DNA of 64,000 bases, from NCBI RefSeq assembly GCF_900105765.1, contig NZ_FNTX01000001.1, positions 124,001 through 188,000 on the forward strand. Direction: 5' to 3'. Source of the stretch: Ruania alba (GTDB taxonomy: Bacteria; Actinomycetota; Actinomycetes; Actinomycetales; Beutenbergiaceae). A program made the translations under genes and the position numbers. The notes under the pieces are model-generated. The model saw only the letters and a list, made by a program, of their open reading frames with translations, was not told the DNA's origin and did no database searches. Positions 50,520 through 60,922 of this stretch are shown here, one piece after another. How positions within the stretch are numbered: position 1 is the stretch's first letter; every line of letters begins with the position of its first letter.

Positions 50520-51668
50520 ATGCCACCGGACAGCTCGACCGCGCTGCTCGACAGCGAGACGCAGGACCAGGCCGCGACGAAGGACGCCGTCGCCTCCCGC
50601 TGGCGCCTGGTGTGGCGGCGATTCCGTAAGCACAAACTCGCCATGGTGGGCCTGATCGTCACCATCGGCGTGTACGTCGTGGCGGTCTTCGGGGCGATGA
50701 TCGCCCCGTACGGCAGCAGCCAGCTCGACGCCGACTACACCTACGCACCGCCGCAGCAGTTGCACATCGTCGACGCCTCGGGCGACTCCTGGGACTGGGG
50801 CCTGTACGTGCACGGGTACACGATGGAGCGCGACCCCGAGACGCTCGAGCAGGAGTTCACGACCGACCCTGACAACAAGGTGCCGGTGGGCCTCTTCGTC
50901 CAAGGAGATGAGTATGAGCTGTTCGGCCTGATCCCCTGGGATCGCCACCTGATCGGTCCGGTCGACAGCGACACGCCGATGTACCTGCTCGGCGCCGATC
51001 AGCTCGGGCGCGATCAGCTCTCCCGCATCATCCATGGCACCGCGATCTCGATGTCGGTCGGCCTGGTCGGTGTCGGGATGGGCTTCGTGCTCGGCATCCT
51101 GCTCGGAGGCATCTCGGGATACTTCGGCGGCAGGGTCGACACGATCATCCAGCGTGCTGTGGAACTGTTCATGTCGCTGCCCACCCTGCCGCTCTGGCTC
51201 GGACTCGCGGCGGCTGTCCCCCGGGAGTGGGACAGCGTCCAGAGATACTTCGCGATCACTCTCGTCCTGTCGCTCGTGGCGTGGACCAGCCTGGCCAGAG
51301 ACGTTCGAGGCAGGTTCCTGGCGTTGCGCGAGGAGGACTTCGTCACGTCTGCACGGCTGGACGGTACGAAGGAACCGCGGATCATCTTCGGCCACATCCT
51401 GCCCTCGTTCACCAGCCACCTGATCGCGACGCTGACCCTGGCGATCCCGACGATGATCCTCGCTGAGACCGCCCTGTCGTTCCTCGGCCTCGGGCTTCAG
51501 CCACCGACCGTGTCATGGGGTGTGCTGTTGCAGGAGGCGCAGAACATCCGCGTGATCTCGACGGCCCCATGGCTGCTGCTGCCAGGTGTCGCCGTCGTGG
51601 TCGCGGTCCTCGCGATGAACTTCCTCGGTGACGGCCTGCGCGATGCCGCCGACCCCTACAAGCACTGA
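50520..51668 (+). CDS. ABC importer permease, DppC type (second importer)
   Basis: 382 residues. Like its paralogue at 22141 it has a long extracytoplasmic insertion after helix 1 (ADYTYAPPQQLHIVDASGD, VHGYTMERDPETLEQEF, GLIPWDRHLIGPVDSD). EAA-type loop DFVTSARLDGTKEPRIIFGH and the C-terminal GDGLRDAADPYKH closely match it. The shared insertion suggests that both importers bind a similar class of large ligand. Confidence 0.92.
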   Translation: MPPDSSTALLDSETQDQAATKDAVASRWRLVWRRFRKHKLAMVGLIVTIGVYVVAVFGAMIAPYGSSQLDADYTYAPPQQLHIVDASGDSWDWGLYVHGYTMERDPETLEQEFTTDPDNKVPVGLFVQGDEYELFGLIPWDRHLIGPVDSDTPMYLLGADQLGRDQLSRIIHGTAISMSVGLVGVGMGFVLGILLGGISGYFGGRVDTIIQRAVELFMSLPTLPLWLGLAAAVPREWDSVQRYFAITLVLSLVAWTSLARDVRGRFLALREEDFVTSARLDGTKEPRIIFGHILPSFTSHLIATLTLAIPTMILAETALSFLGLGLQPPTVSWGVLLQEAQNIRVISTAPWLLLPGVAVVVAVLAMNFLGDGLRDAADPYKH

Positions 51669-51681
51669 CAAGGGAACGCCC

Positions 51682-52877
<1,196 letters not shown>

Positions 52878-52884
<7 letters not shown>

Positions 52885-53915
52885 GCGTGCGAGATCTCTC
52901 GGTCGAGTTCCCGATCCGCAAGGGCTTCTGGAAGCGCACGGTCGGGCATGTCGGTGCCGTCAGCAGCGTGGATCTCGACATCTACCCCGGCGAGACTCTC
53001 GGACTCGTCGGCGAATCAGGCTGCGGGAAGACCACACTCGGCCGCAGCATCGTCCGGGCACTGGAGCCCACACGCGGATCGATCGTCTACCGCGCCCCCG
53101 GCTCCGACCGTGAGGTCGACCTCGCCGCCCTCGGTAGCCGTGAGCTGCGGCCCTACCGCAGCGACGTACGGATGATCTTCCAAGATCCCTTCACCTCGCT
53201 CAACCCGCGCAAGACGTTGCTACAGCTCATCGGTGAACCGCTCCAGCGCGCCGGGGCCCGCAACCGGCCGCCGTCCGGAAAGGACGTGGCCGACAGCACC
53301 ATCCAGGACCAGGTGGCCGACATGCTGGCGAAAGTCGGTCTGCGGCCCGAGTACATGCGGCGCTACCCGCACGCCTTCTCCGGTGGGCAGCGTCAGCGCA
53401 TCAACATCGCCCGGGCGCTCATCACCCGCCCCAGTCTGGTGGTCGCGGACGAAGCGGTCTCCGCCCTCGACGTCTCGGTGCGTGCGCAGATCCTGAACCT
53501 GCTGAAGGATCTGCAGGAGGAGTTCGAGCTCACCTACCTGTTCATCTCGCACGACCTGTCCGTCGTCGAGCATGTCTGCGATCGCGTCGCCGTCATGTAC
53601 CTCGGCGAGGTGGTCGAGCAGGCGGATGCCGACTCGCTCTTCGATCAGCCGAGGCACCCGTACACCGAGGCCTTGCTCTCGGCTGTGCCCCAGCCCGACC
53701 CGCGCCAGCGCGGCGGCAGCAGACGTATCCGGCTGCCCGACGACCTGCCCGACCCGACCGACCCACCGGCGGGGTGCCGCTTCCACACGCGCTGCCGATT
53801 CGCGGTGGAGGGACTGTGCGACAGAGCTGATGCACCGCCAGTGCTTCAGGAGGAGTCAGGACACGCGGTCGCGTGTGTGCGCTCCGAGGAGATCCAGCTG
53901 CAGGGCCGTCACTGA
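52878..53915 (+). CDS. ABC importer ATPase, DppF type (second importer)
   Basis: 345 residues. [38 protein letters not shown] (Ala replaces the usual Pro in D-E-P), then [12 protein letters not shown] and the Cys-containing [11 protein letters not shown]-terminus. Starts inside the end of the DppD-type gene. Works as heterodimer with it to power the importer. Confidence 0.93.
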
Positions 53916-53944
53916 TGCCCCTTACCCGAAAGGAAGAGACCGAT

Positions 53945-55213
53945 ATGACGATCCAGGACCCTGGACCGGGCCGTACCGTACTGCTGCGGGCGGGATGGCA
54001 AGTGGACAACGTGGGCGACGTCGCTCACGTGCCAGGAGCGATCCGTGCCCTGCAGGAATACGGCGGGGCTGAGGTGATCGTCTGGGCCTTGGACTTCGGT
54101 GCACGGGAGAAGCGGTTGCTGGCCACGATCTACCCCCAGGTGCAGATCGTCGAGGGGGCGGTGGCCGAGAACGGCGCGCCCACGGATCCGGACGTGCTCG
54201 CGGCATGGGAGCGGGCGGACATCCTCGTGCACGGCCCTGGTGCATCGCCCATGCTGGGCAACGAGATCGACGGCTGGGTCGCCCACACCGGCAAGCCGTA
54301 CGGTTACTTCGGCGTCACCGCGGACCCGGTGTGCCCGCCCACCTGGGCGACCCTCGCCGAGATCGATCAGATGATCGACTCGCTCCTCGAGGACTACATG
54401 AGCGAGGAGATGCGCACGCGCCTGGAGGGAGCCGAGTTCTTCTACACCCGCGACTCGCTCAGCCTGAAGTACCTGCGCAGTCAGAAGCTGCAGGGCGTCA
54501 GGCTCGAGTTCGGCCCGGACGCGACATTCGCGTTCACGCACCGCGACGACGAGGCGGCCGAGGAGTTCCTGGCGCACTTCGGGTTCACCTCACGACAGTT
54601 CGGGTGCTTCGTCCCGCGCCTGCGCTACGCCCCCTACCCGCAGATCAAGGGTCGGCACCCCACGCCCGAGCAGCAGCGCCGGGCCGGCCTGAACGAGCTG
54701 ACGTGGCGCGAGGACCTCGACGCATTCGCCGCCGTCGTCACCGAGTGGGTGCGCACGACCGGCACCCCGGCGGCAGTCGTGCCCGAGATGAGCTATGTGC
54801 ACACGTACGCCCTCGCGCATCTGCCTGAGCGGCTGCCGGAGGACGTGCGTGACCAGGTGCACATCCTGGATCGCTACTGGCCGCTCGAGGAGATGTCCGG
54901 TGTGTACGCCCGTGCCGCCGTCGTAGTGAGCATGGATTGTCACTCGCCGATCATCGCCGCCGCGCAGGGAACGCCGGCCGTCTACCTGCGCCTGCCCGCC
55001 GAGACGGCGAAGGGCAACATGTATGCCGACCTCGGCTACCCGGAGATGGTGGTGGAGATCGGCGACGCGCCGCGTGCAGCGGAGCTCGCCATTGCCGCCT
55101 ACCGGGACCGGGACGCGGCTGCGCACCGGGCGGCCACGATGGTCGAGACCGCGAACAGCCGGCTGCGGGAGATGGCTGCCGCCGTCGCTCCCCGCGCTCC
55201 TGCGCTCACCTGA
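53945..55213 (+). CDS. Polysaccharide pyruvyl transferase family protein
   Basis: 422-residue GT-B-like protein of the PF04230 family. Seen: LLRAGWQVDNVGDVAHVPGA at the N-terminus, DILVHGPGASPMLGNEIDGW, FYTRDSLSLKYLRSQKLQG, and the C-terminal SMDCHSPIIAAAQGTPAVYL. Family members add pyruvate ketals to cell-wall or exopolysaccharide sugars (CsaB-like), but some act in other contexts. ATG 53945 has AAGGAAG upstream; last gene of the importer operon, 29 bases after the ATPase. Its place with an uptake system and a lyase is unusual for a biosynthetic enzyme. Confidence 0.82.
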   Translation: MTIQDPGPGRTVLLRAGWQVDNVGDVAHVPGAIRALQEYGGAEVIVWALDFGAREKRLLATIYPQVQIVEGAVAENGAPTDPDVLAAWERADILVHGPGASPMLGNEIDGWVAHTGKPYGYFGVTADPVCPPTWATLAEIDQMIDSLLEDYMSEEMRTRLEGAEFFYTRDSLSLKYLRSQKLQGVRLEFGPDATFAFTHRDDEAAEEFLAHFGFTSRQFGCFVPRLRYAPYPQIKGRHPTPEQQRRAGLNELTWREDLDAFAAVVTEWVRTTGTPAAVVPEMSYVHTYALAHLPERLPEDVRDQVHILDRYWPLEEMSGVYARAAVVVSMDCHSPIIAAAQGTPAVYLRLPAETAKGNMYADLGYPEMVVEIGDAPRAAELAIAAYRDRDAAAHRAATMVETANSRLREMAAAVAPRAPALT

Positions 55214-55239
55214 ACCTCGACGCGCCCGGTCAGGCCCTC

Positions 55240-56325
55240 TCAGGTCAGCCGGCCGCCGTCGAGAAATCGTTCCAACCGCTCCCGGTAGGGAGCCGGGTCC
55301 ATTCCTTGGCCGGCGAGCCAGGTGGGGTCGTAGTAGGTGGAGCCGTACAGGTCGCCGGAGTCGCAGATGAGGCTGACGATGCTGCCTGGTTCGCCGGCGT
55401 CGCGCATCTGTTCCACCAGCGACCACACGCCCCACAGGCAGGTGCCGGTGGACGCCCCAGCGCGCCGGCGGAACACCTCGTCCAGGTGGTGCATGGCAGC
55501 GACGCTGGCCGCGTCGGGTACCGGGATCATCGTGTCGATCACTGAGGGGACGAAGCTGGCCTCCATGCGGGGCCGGCCGATGCCTTCGATCCGGGAGGGC
55601 ATCCCGGTGGTGTAGTCCGAGACGTCGTCGCACCACCCCGGGTAGTAGGCGGAGTTCTCCGGGTCGACCACGGCCAGCCTGGTCGGGAAACGGCGGTAGC
55701 GCAGATAGCGGCCGATCGTCGACGACGTCCCACCGGTTCCCGCAGCCGCCACCACCCAGGTGGGCACCGGATGCCGTTCGGCGCTCATCTGCTCGAAGAT
55801 CGACTCGGCGATGTTGTTGTTGCCGCGCCAGTCGGTGGCGCGCTCGGCGTAGGTGAACTGATCCAGATAGCACCCGCCGGTCTCCTCGGCGAGCCGTTCG
55901 GCTTCAGCGTAGATGTCGGGGGCGGCGTCCACGTAGTGGCAGCGCCCGCCGTAGGCCTCGATCCGCGTCACCTTGGTGTGCGACGTGGTGCGGGGCATCA
56001 CGGCGATGTAGTCGAGGCCGAGCATCCGTGCGAAGTAGGCCTCGGAGACGGCGGTGTTCCCGCTGGTCGCTTCGATCACCGTGGTGTGCTCGGTGAGCCA
56101 GCCGTTCGCGAGCGCGTACAGGAACAGCGAGCGGGCCAGCCGGTGCTTCAGGCTGCCGGTCGGGTGGACCGACTCGTCCTTGAGGTAGACATCGATGCCC
56201 CAGTCCAGCGGAAGTGGGAGCTGGTGCAGGTGGGTGTCGGCCGATCGCTGCGCATCGGCCTGGACTTTGCGGATCGCCTCGTCGCACCAGGCGCGGTCGG
56301 CGGAACGGTGGTGAGATGCGCGCAC
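55240..56325 (-). CDS. PLP-dependent cysteine-synthase-family protein
   Basis: 361-residue fold-type II PLP enzyme. Lysine site in [16 protein letters not shown], substrate loop [16 protein letters not shown], phosphate loop [15 protein letters not shown], and [14 protein letters not shown] near the C-terminus. Closest by these motifs to actinobacterial Rv3684/Cds1-like proteins (cysteine desulfhydrase or cysteine synthase-like) rather than CysK. GTG 56325 chosen because it opens the frame; no strong ribosome binding site. Independent of the glycan operon, convergent with it (26-base gap). Confidence 0.86.
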   Translation of the reverse strand: MRASHHRSADRAWCDEAIRKVQADAQRSADTHLHQLPLPLDWGIDVYLKDESVHPTGSLKHRLARSLFLYALANGWLTEHTTVIEATSGNTAVSEAYFARMLGLDYIAVMPRTTSHTKVTRIEAYGGRCHYVDAAPDIYAEAERLAEETGGCYLDQFTYAERATDWRGNNNIAESIFEQMSAERHPVPTWVVAAAGTGGTSSTIGRYLRYRRFPTRLAVVDPENSAYYPGWCDDVSDYTTGMPSRIEGIGRPRMEASFVPSVIDTMIPVPDAASVAAMHHLDEVFRRRAGASTGTCLWGVWSLVEQMRDAGEPGSIVSLICDSGDLYGSTYYDPTWLAGQGMDPAPYRERLERFLDGGRLT

Positions 56326-56472
56326 GCCGCTCAGTCTCTCAGGTCATGGGCAGGTGGGCCTTGCGCGTGGCGAATCGGCGCGCTCCGCGCGCCTGGTGGG
56401 TGTGCCTGCCCGACGGCGCAGGTTCCGGTGGGAGCCAGCGTTGCGGGTGCCAGGGGGTGCCGGTGAGCGGGG

Positions 56473-57759
56473 TCATGCGTTCTCCTTCGGTTGGTGGCTC
56501 AGGGCGGCCTCGTCGGCCGCTCGAACCAGGGGCGGTGTGACGGTGTGCAGGACGTAGATCGAGAAAGCGATGCAGATGGCAGCGGCACCCACGAACACTG
56601 ACGGCAGGCCGGCCATCTCTCCCACGGCGCCGCCGAGGACGGCGCCGAGCGGCATCGTGCCGTAGGCGACTGTGGCGGAGGCTCCGCCGATGCGACCGAG
56701 CATCGCGTCAGGGACGAGTCGTTGGCGCATCGATCGGCTCACCACATTGCCGACGGTGTTGGTGGCTCCGATCAGGACGAAGCTCGCTGCCACGGCCCAC
56801 GGGTTCGGTAGCAGCACCGGGAACAGCAGCAGAGTTGAGTTCACCAGCCAGTTCACGCCGATCAGGCGCGCCTCGGAGAACCGGCGAAGCAACGCCTCCG
56901 CCGCGACCGAGCCGGCGACGGCACCGGCGGCGATCGCCGTAGAGATCAGACCGAACTGGGCTGGGTCCAAGCCGATCGCGGAATCCGGTCCCACGGCCCA
57001 GAGCACGAAGACGGCGAAGTAGCCGGTGTTCGCGAAGTTGAGGGCGGCCCCACCGATCAGGATGGGGCGCAGCACCGGATGTGTGGCCAGGAAGGTCAGG
57101 CCGTCCCGAACCTCAGTGCGTACTGCGGGAGGCCGGGCCGCGCCGTCGGTGCTCTTCACTGGCTGGGCGCGGTAGGGACCACGCAGCCCGGCGGCCACGG
57201 TGATCAGGGTCAGCACGCACAGCAGTCCCGGTACCCCGAATGCCCAGGCAGCCCCGATCGAGGCGAGCAACCCGCCGAGCGGTGCGCCGAGGAATCCGTT
57301 CGCGACCTGCTGGGCACCGAGCAGACGACTGTTGGCGGCGCCCAGCCGGGACCGCGGGGTGACGGCGGGGATCATCGTGCTCGCCGAGCCATCGGCGAAG
57401 ACTTCCGCGCACCCGAACGCGAGCAGGGCGACCAGCAGGGCGGGCATGCTCAGAGCCCCCGCCCAGGCAGTGCCGACCAGACTCGCCAGCACGGCGATCC
57501 GCACCGCCGTCGCGATCAGGAAGATCCGGCGCCGGTCGCCGCGGTCGATCAGGACCCCCGAGTACAGGCCGAGGAGCAACCACGGGAGCCAGGTAGCGGC
57601 AGGCAGGAGTGAGATCAGTAGCGGTGACGTGGTCAGGGTGAGCGCGAGCAACGGTGTGGCGACCATCAGGACGCCGTCGGCCAGGTTCGAGAAGGACGTG
57701 GCGCCGAACAGGGCCCAGAATCGCCGCCCGAGCGGTGCGGCGAGGGGTGCGTGCGCCAT
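56473..57759 (-). CDS. MFS transporter (drug/metabolite exporter type)
   Basis: 428 residues with 12 predicted helices. N-terminus FWALFGATSFSNLADGVLMV; loop 2-3 motif GLYSGVLIDRGDRRRIFLIA; a central hydrophilic loop (RAQPVKSTDGAARPPAVRTE) and SRSMRQRLVPDAMLGRI in the second half. Resembles the enterobactin-exporter-like (MFS_3) group. Divergent from the ArsR-type regulator with a 92-base control region containing direct repeats, so probably induced by its own substrate. Confidence 0.88.
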   Translation of the reverse strand: MAHAPLAAPLGRRFWALFGATSFSNLADGVLMVATPLLALTLTTSPLLISLLPAATWLPWLLLGLYSGVLIDRGDRRRIFLIATAVRIAVLASLVGTAWAGALSMPALLVALLAFGCAEVFADGSASTMIPAVTPRSRLGAANSRLLGAQQVANGFLGAPLGGLLASIGAAWAFGVPGLLCVLTLITVAAGLRGPYRAQPVKSTDGAARPPAVRTEVRDGLTFLATHPVLRPILIGGAALNFANTGYFAVFVLWAVGPDSAIGLDPAQFGLISTAIAAGAVAGSVAAEALLRRFSEARLIGVNWLVNSTLLLFPVLLPNPWAVAASFVLIGATNTVGNVVSRSMRQRLVPDAMLGRIGGASATVAYGTMPLGAVLGGAVGEMAGLPSVFVGAAAICIAFSIYVLHTVTPPLVRAADEAALSHQPKENA

Positions 57760-57780
57760 GAGGTGCTCCCGGTAGTCTGT

Positions 57781-57826
57781 TGCAGAGGAATCTATGCAGA
57801 GAAAGTTTTGCAGAGAAATGTCTGCA
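57781..57826. promoter_or_regulatory. Three 14-bp-spaced direct repeats between MFS and ArsR genes
   Basis: TGCAGAGGAA (57781-57790), TGCAGAGAAA (57795-57804) and TGCAGAGAAA (57809-57818), start to start 14 bp, then inverted TCTGCA (57821-57826). Probable cooperative operator of the ArsR-type regulator. Confidence 0.78.
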
Positions 57827-57851
57827 TGTCTAGAGGGAGAGTGAATCGCCC

Positions 57852-58433
57852 ATGCCTGAACGGGAAACGCCGCTGGACCACGCCGCGATGAAGGCGTTCG
57901 CCCATCCGCTCCGGATCCGGATGTTCTCCTACCTCACCGACCACGGCGCAGCCACAGCGACCCAGCTGGCCGAACACTTGGGGGAGAGCAGCGCGCAGAC
58001 CAGCTATCACCTGCGCCAGCTCGCCCGGCACGGTCTGGTCGAGGAGGACGCCGATCGCGGGACCGGCCGGGAGCGCTGGTGGCAGGCGGCGTCCTTCAGC
58101 ATCCCGGGCACTGAGGCGCGCAAGGATCCTGCATTGCGCTCATTGGCCGGGACCGTGCTCTCCGGCCTGCTCGAGCAGCGTGTGCACGCGCTGCGGACCT
58201 GGTTCGAGGACACCGACACGCCCACGTCGTGGGTGGAGGCGAGCCTGCAGCAGTCCACCACAGCGTCCTTGACGCTGGCGGAGTTCGCGGCGATGAACGA
58301 CGCGGTCCAGAAGGTGCTGGAGGAGCACACCAGCCAGGCGCGTCGTCGCCGGGACGAGGGGGGCCACAGGGAGCTCGACGAGCGCCGCGTGCGGATGTAC
58401 TACGACGCCTTCCCGCTGCCGGTGACCGACTGA
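57852..58433 (+). CDS. ArsR-type winged-helix regulator
   Basis: 193 residues. Winged helix at residues ~10-75 (AFAHPLRIRMFSYLTDHGAA, SSAQTSYHLRQLARHGLVEE, RGTGRERWWQA wing), then a helical C-terminal part of ~110 residues. No metal-binding Cys pair is visible in the DNA-binding helix, so the signal is unlikely to be arsenic-type metal. Divergent from the MFS exporter and next to the three 14-bp repeats, so a local regulator. Confidence 0.87.
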   Translation: MPERETPLDHAAMKAFAHPLRIRMFSYLTDHGAATATQLAEHLGESSAQTSYHLRQLARHGLVEEDADRGTGRERWWQAASFSIPGTEARKDPALRSLAGTVLSGLLEQRVHALRTWFEDTDTPTSWVEASLQQSTTASLTLAEFAAMNDAVQKVLEEHTSQARRRRDEGGHRELDERRVRMYYDAFPLPVTD

Positions 58434-58458
58434 GTGGCGTGCCGTCGGGGCTGCGACC

Positions 58459-59652
58459 TCAGCGGTTGGCGATCCAGGCGCTCGGGTCGGCGATCACCGA
58501 GTCCAGGGCGGCCCGGGCGGCGCCGGTCAGGGCCGGGTGGGTGATCGTGGCGGCCGTCCGCAGGTGTGGCGGCGCCCAGCGGGCTGACAGTACCCGGGAC
58601 TGCAGCTCGGACTCGACCCTGGGTCGGAGATGGTCGGTGAGCCGGGCCAGGGTGTTTCCCAGCACGATCTCGGGGATGTCCACCAAGTTCACGAAGGAGG
58701 CGAGGGCTGCGCCGAGGGCGGCGGCTGCCGTGTCGATCGCACGGCGAGCGTCCGGGTGTCCTGCGGCGACGCGATCGACGAGGCGGTCGATCCCGCTCCC
58801 CTCGGGCAAGCCTGCAGCGGCCACCATCGCATCGGTGCCTGCGAATGTCTCGAGGCAACCAGTGGCGCCACAACGGCAACGGGGCCCGGTCGGGTCCACG
58901 CTCACGTGACCCAGCTCGCCGCTGAAGCCGTGCAGCCCGGTGAAGAACACACCGTCTCGCACGATGGCAGCGCCGATCCCGACCTCGCCGGAGACGTACA
59001 GGAAGGAGTCGCCGGGCCCGGCGGTCAGCTCGGCGAGCGCGGCGAAGCGGGCCTCGTTGCCCAAAGTGAGGGGGAGGTGTGCCAGCTCTGCGGCAGCGCC
59101 CATGAGCACGTCGCCGGGAGTCAGGTCCTGCCAGCCGAGGTTGGGTGCCGTGAGCAGCTCTGCATCACGCACCAGGCCGGGCAGGGCCAAGCCGGTCCCG
59201 GCGACGCGGACCTGGGGGGCGCGCTCGATCAGGTCGCGGCCCAGGTGGGCCACCTGGGTCAGGGTGGCCGCCGGGTCGGCGCCGCGGTAGTCGCCCGGTT
59301 CGATCTGTTCGGCCACGACGTCGCCGGCGAGATCGACCAGGCGGGCTCCGATGAAGTCGATGTTCACCTCGAGCCCGAGCCCGGCGATCGTGCCGCGCGC
59401 CGGGCGCAACGGGGTGGCCGGCCGGCCCGCGCCGGCAGTGACCGGCTCGTCCTCGACCAGGAGGGTGCCTGCGACCAGCTCGGCGACCAGGCGGGAGACG
59501 GTCGCCCTGTTCAGCCCCGTGACGGCCGCCACGTCGGCGCGCGACGGCGGGGTGTCGGCCAGGAGGACGGTGCGCGCCACGAGGGCGAGGTTGTGCTCGC
59601 GCAGAGTCTCCTGCCGTGCAGGGCGCCCGGGGCGATCCAAGTGCCGGTCCAT
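58459..59652 (-). CDS. xylR: ROK-family regulator of xylose genes
   Basis: 397 residues. N-terminal winged helix (ALVARTVLLADTPPSRADVA, GLNRATVSRLVAELVAGTLL), then a ROK sugar-kinase-like domain (IAGLGLEVNIDFIGARLVDL, ISGEL-type GFSGELGHVSVDPTG) with the zinc cluster motif CRCGATGCLE intact. The ATP site is presumably used for sugar sensing only. ATG 59652 lies back to back with the xylA promoter, and the palindrome TTGTACCGTACAA between them fits its operator. Xylose is the expected inducer (family knowledge plus context). Confidence 0.9.
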   Translation of the reverse strand: MDRHLDRPGRPARQETLREHNLALVARTVLLADTPPSRADVAAVTGLNRATVSRLVAELVAGTLLVEDEPVTAGAGRPATPLRPARGTIAGLGLEVNIDFIGARLVDLAGDVVAEQIEPGDYRGADPAATLTQVAHLGRDLIERAPQVRVAGTGLALPGLVRDAELLTAPNLGWQDLTPGDVLMGAAAELAHLPLTLGNEARFAALAELTAGPGDSFLYVSGEVGIGAAIVRDGVFFTGLHGFSGELGHVSVDPTGPRCRCGATGCLETFAGTDAMVAAAGLPEGSGIDRLVDRVAAGHPDARRAIDTAAAALGAALASFVNLVDIPEIVLGNTLARLTDHLRPRVESELQSRVLSARWAPPHLRTAATITHPALTGAARAALDSVIADPSAWIANR

Positions 59653-59655
59653 GCC

Positions 59656-59695
59656 TTGACCCTAGCCGAGAGTCCGCATAAGTTGTACCGTACAA
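59656..59695 (+). promoter_or_regulatory. xylA promoter with ROK/XylR operator
   Basis: -35 TTGACC (59656-59661), 17-bp spacer, -10 TAAGTT (59679-59684). TTGTACCGTACAA (59683-59695), a perfect odd-centred palindrome followed by CAAAC, overlaps the end of the -10 box. Confidence 0.8.
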
Positions 59696-59731
59696 CAAAC
59701 AGTCTCCCCCTCACCTTGCAAGGAGCCCGCG

Positions 59732-60913
59732 ATGGTGCGCACCCCAACCCCGGACGACAAGTTCTCCTTCGGTCTGTGGACCGTCGGATGGGCGGCCCAG
59801 GACCAGTTCGGTCAGGCCACCCGCCCCGCCCTGGACCCCACCGAGTACCTTCCCCACCTCGCCGAGGCCGGCGCCTGGGGCGTGACCTTCCACGACGACG
59901 ACGTGGTGCCCTTCGGTGCCGACGACGCCACTCGCGAGAAGGGCTTCGCCGACTTCAAGAAGGCCGCCGACGCGGCCGGACTTACCATCGAGATGGTCAC
60001 CACGAACCTGTTCTCCCACCCGGTCTTCAAGGACGGCGGCTTCACCGCGAACGATCGCTCCGTGCGCCGGTTCGGCCTGCGCAAGGTGATCCGGAACGTC
60101 GACCTCGCCGCCTCACTCGGTGCCACCACCTTCGTGATGTGGGGTGGCCGTGAGGGGAGCGAGTACGACGGCGCCAAGGACGTCAACGCCGCCCTCGACC
60201 GCTACCGCGAGGGCGTCGACACCGTCGCCGCCTACATCAAGGAGCAGGGCTACGACCTCAAGATCGCCCTGGAGCCCAAGCCGAACGAGCCCCGTGGGGA
60301 CATCCTGCTGCCGACCGTCGGCCACGCACTGGGCTTCATCGCCGAGCTCGAGCACGGCGACATCGTGGGCCTCAACCCCGAGACCGGGCACGAGCAGATG
60401 GCCGGCCTCAACTACACGCACGGCATTGCCCAGGCGCTGTGGGCCGACAAGCTCTTCCACATCGACCTGAACGGTCAGCGGTCCATCAAGTACGACCAGG
60501 ACCTCGTGTTCGGGCACGGCGACCTGCTCTCGGCCTTCTTCACGGTGGATCTGATCGAGAACGGGTTCCCCGGCGGTGGCCCGACCTACGACGGCCCGCG
60601 CCACTTCGACTACAAGCCGTCGCGCACCGAGGGCTTCGAGGGGGTGTGGGACTCGGCTCGCGCGAACATGGAGACCTACCTGCTGCTGGCGGAGAAGGCC
60701 AGGGCTTATCGTGCCGACCCCGAGGTGCAGGAGGCCCTGGAGTCCTCTGGCGTGCTCGAGCTCTCGCAGCCCACGCTCGGCGAGGGGGAGAGCCTGAGCG
60801 ACCTGCTCGCCGACCGCGCGGCCTTCGAGGACTTCGACGCCGACACCGTGGGTGAGCGCAACGCGGGCTTCGTTCACCTGAACCAGTTGGCCATCCGGCA
60901 CCTGATCGGGTGA
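59732..60913 (+). CDS. xylA: Xylose isomerase
   Basis: Converts D-xylose to D-xylulose. 393 residues, the class I (actinobacterial, ~390 aa) size. Signatures [36 protein letters not shown] with the active-site His, [27 protein letters not shown] with metal Glu and Lys, [20 protein letters not shown] and [19 protein letters not shown] 59732 has AAGGAG upstream. Divergent from xylR; xylB follows after nine bases. Confidence 0.97.
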   Translation: MVRTPTPDDKFSFGLWTVGWAAQDQFGQATRPALDPTEYLPHLAEAGAWGVTFHDDDVVPFGADDATREKGFADFKKAADAAGLTIEMVTTNLFSHPVFKDGGFTANDRSVRRFGLRKVIRNVDLAASLGATTFVMWGGREGSEYDGAKDVNAALDRYREGVDTVAAYIKEQGYDLKIALEPKPNEPRGDILLPTVGHALGFIAELEHGDIVGLNPETGHEQMAGLNYTHGIAQALWADKLFHIDLNGQRSIKYDQDLVFGHGDLLSAFFTVDLIENGFPGGGPTYDGPRHFDYKPSRTEGFEGVWDSARANMETYLLLAEKARAYRADPEVQEALESSGVLELSQPTLGEGESLSDLLADRAAFEDFDADTVGERNAGFVHLNQLAIRHLIG

Positions 60914-60922
60914 ACTAGCCCG

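Noticed and set aside
57781-57826. Direct repeats as a mini CRISPR array
   Set aside because: Units are 10 bp with 4-bp gaps, far too short for repeat-spacer structure, and lie in a divergent promoter.
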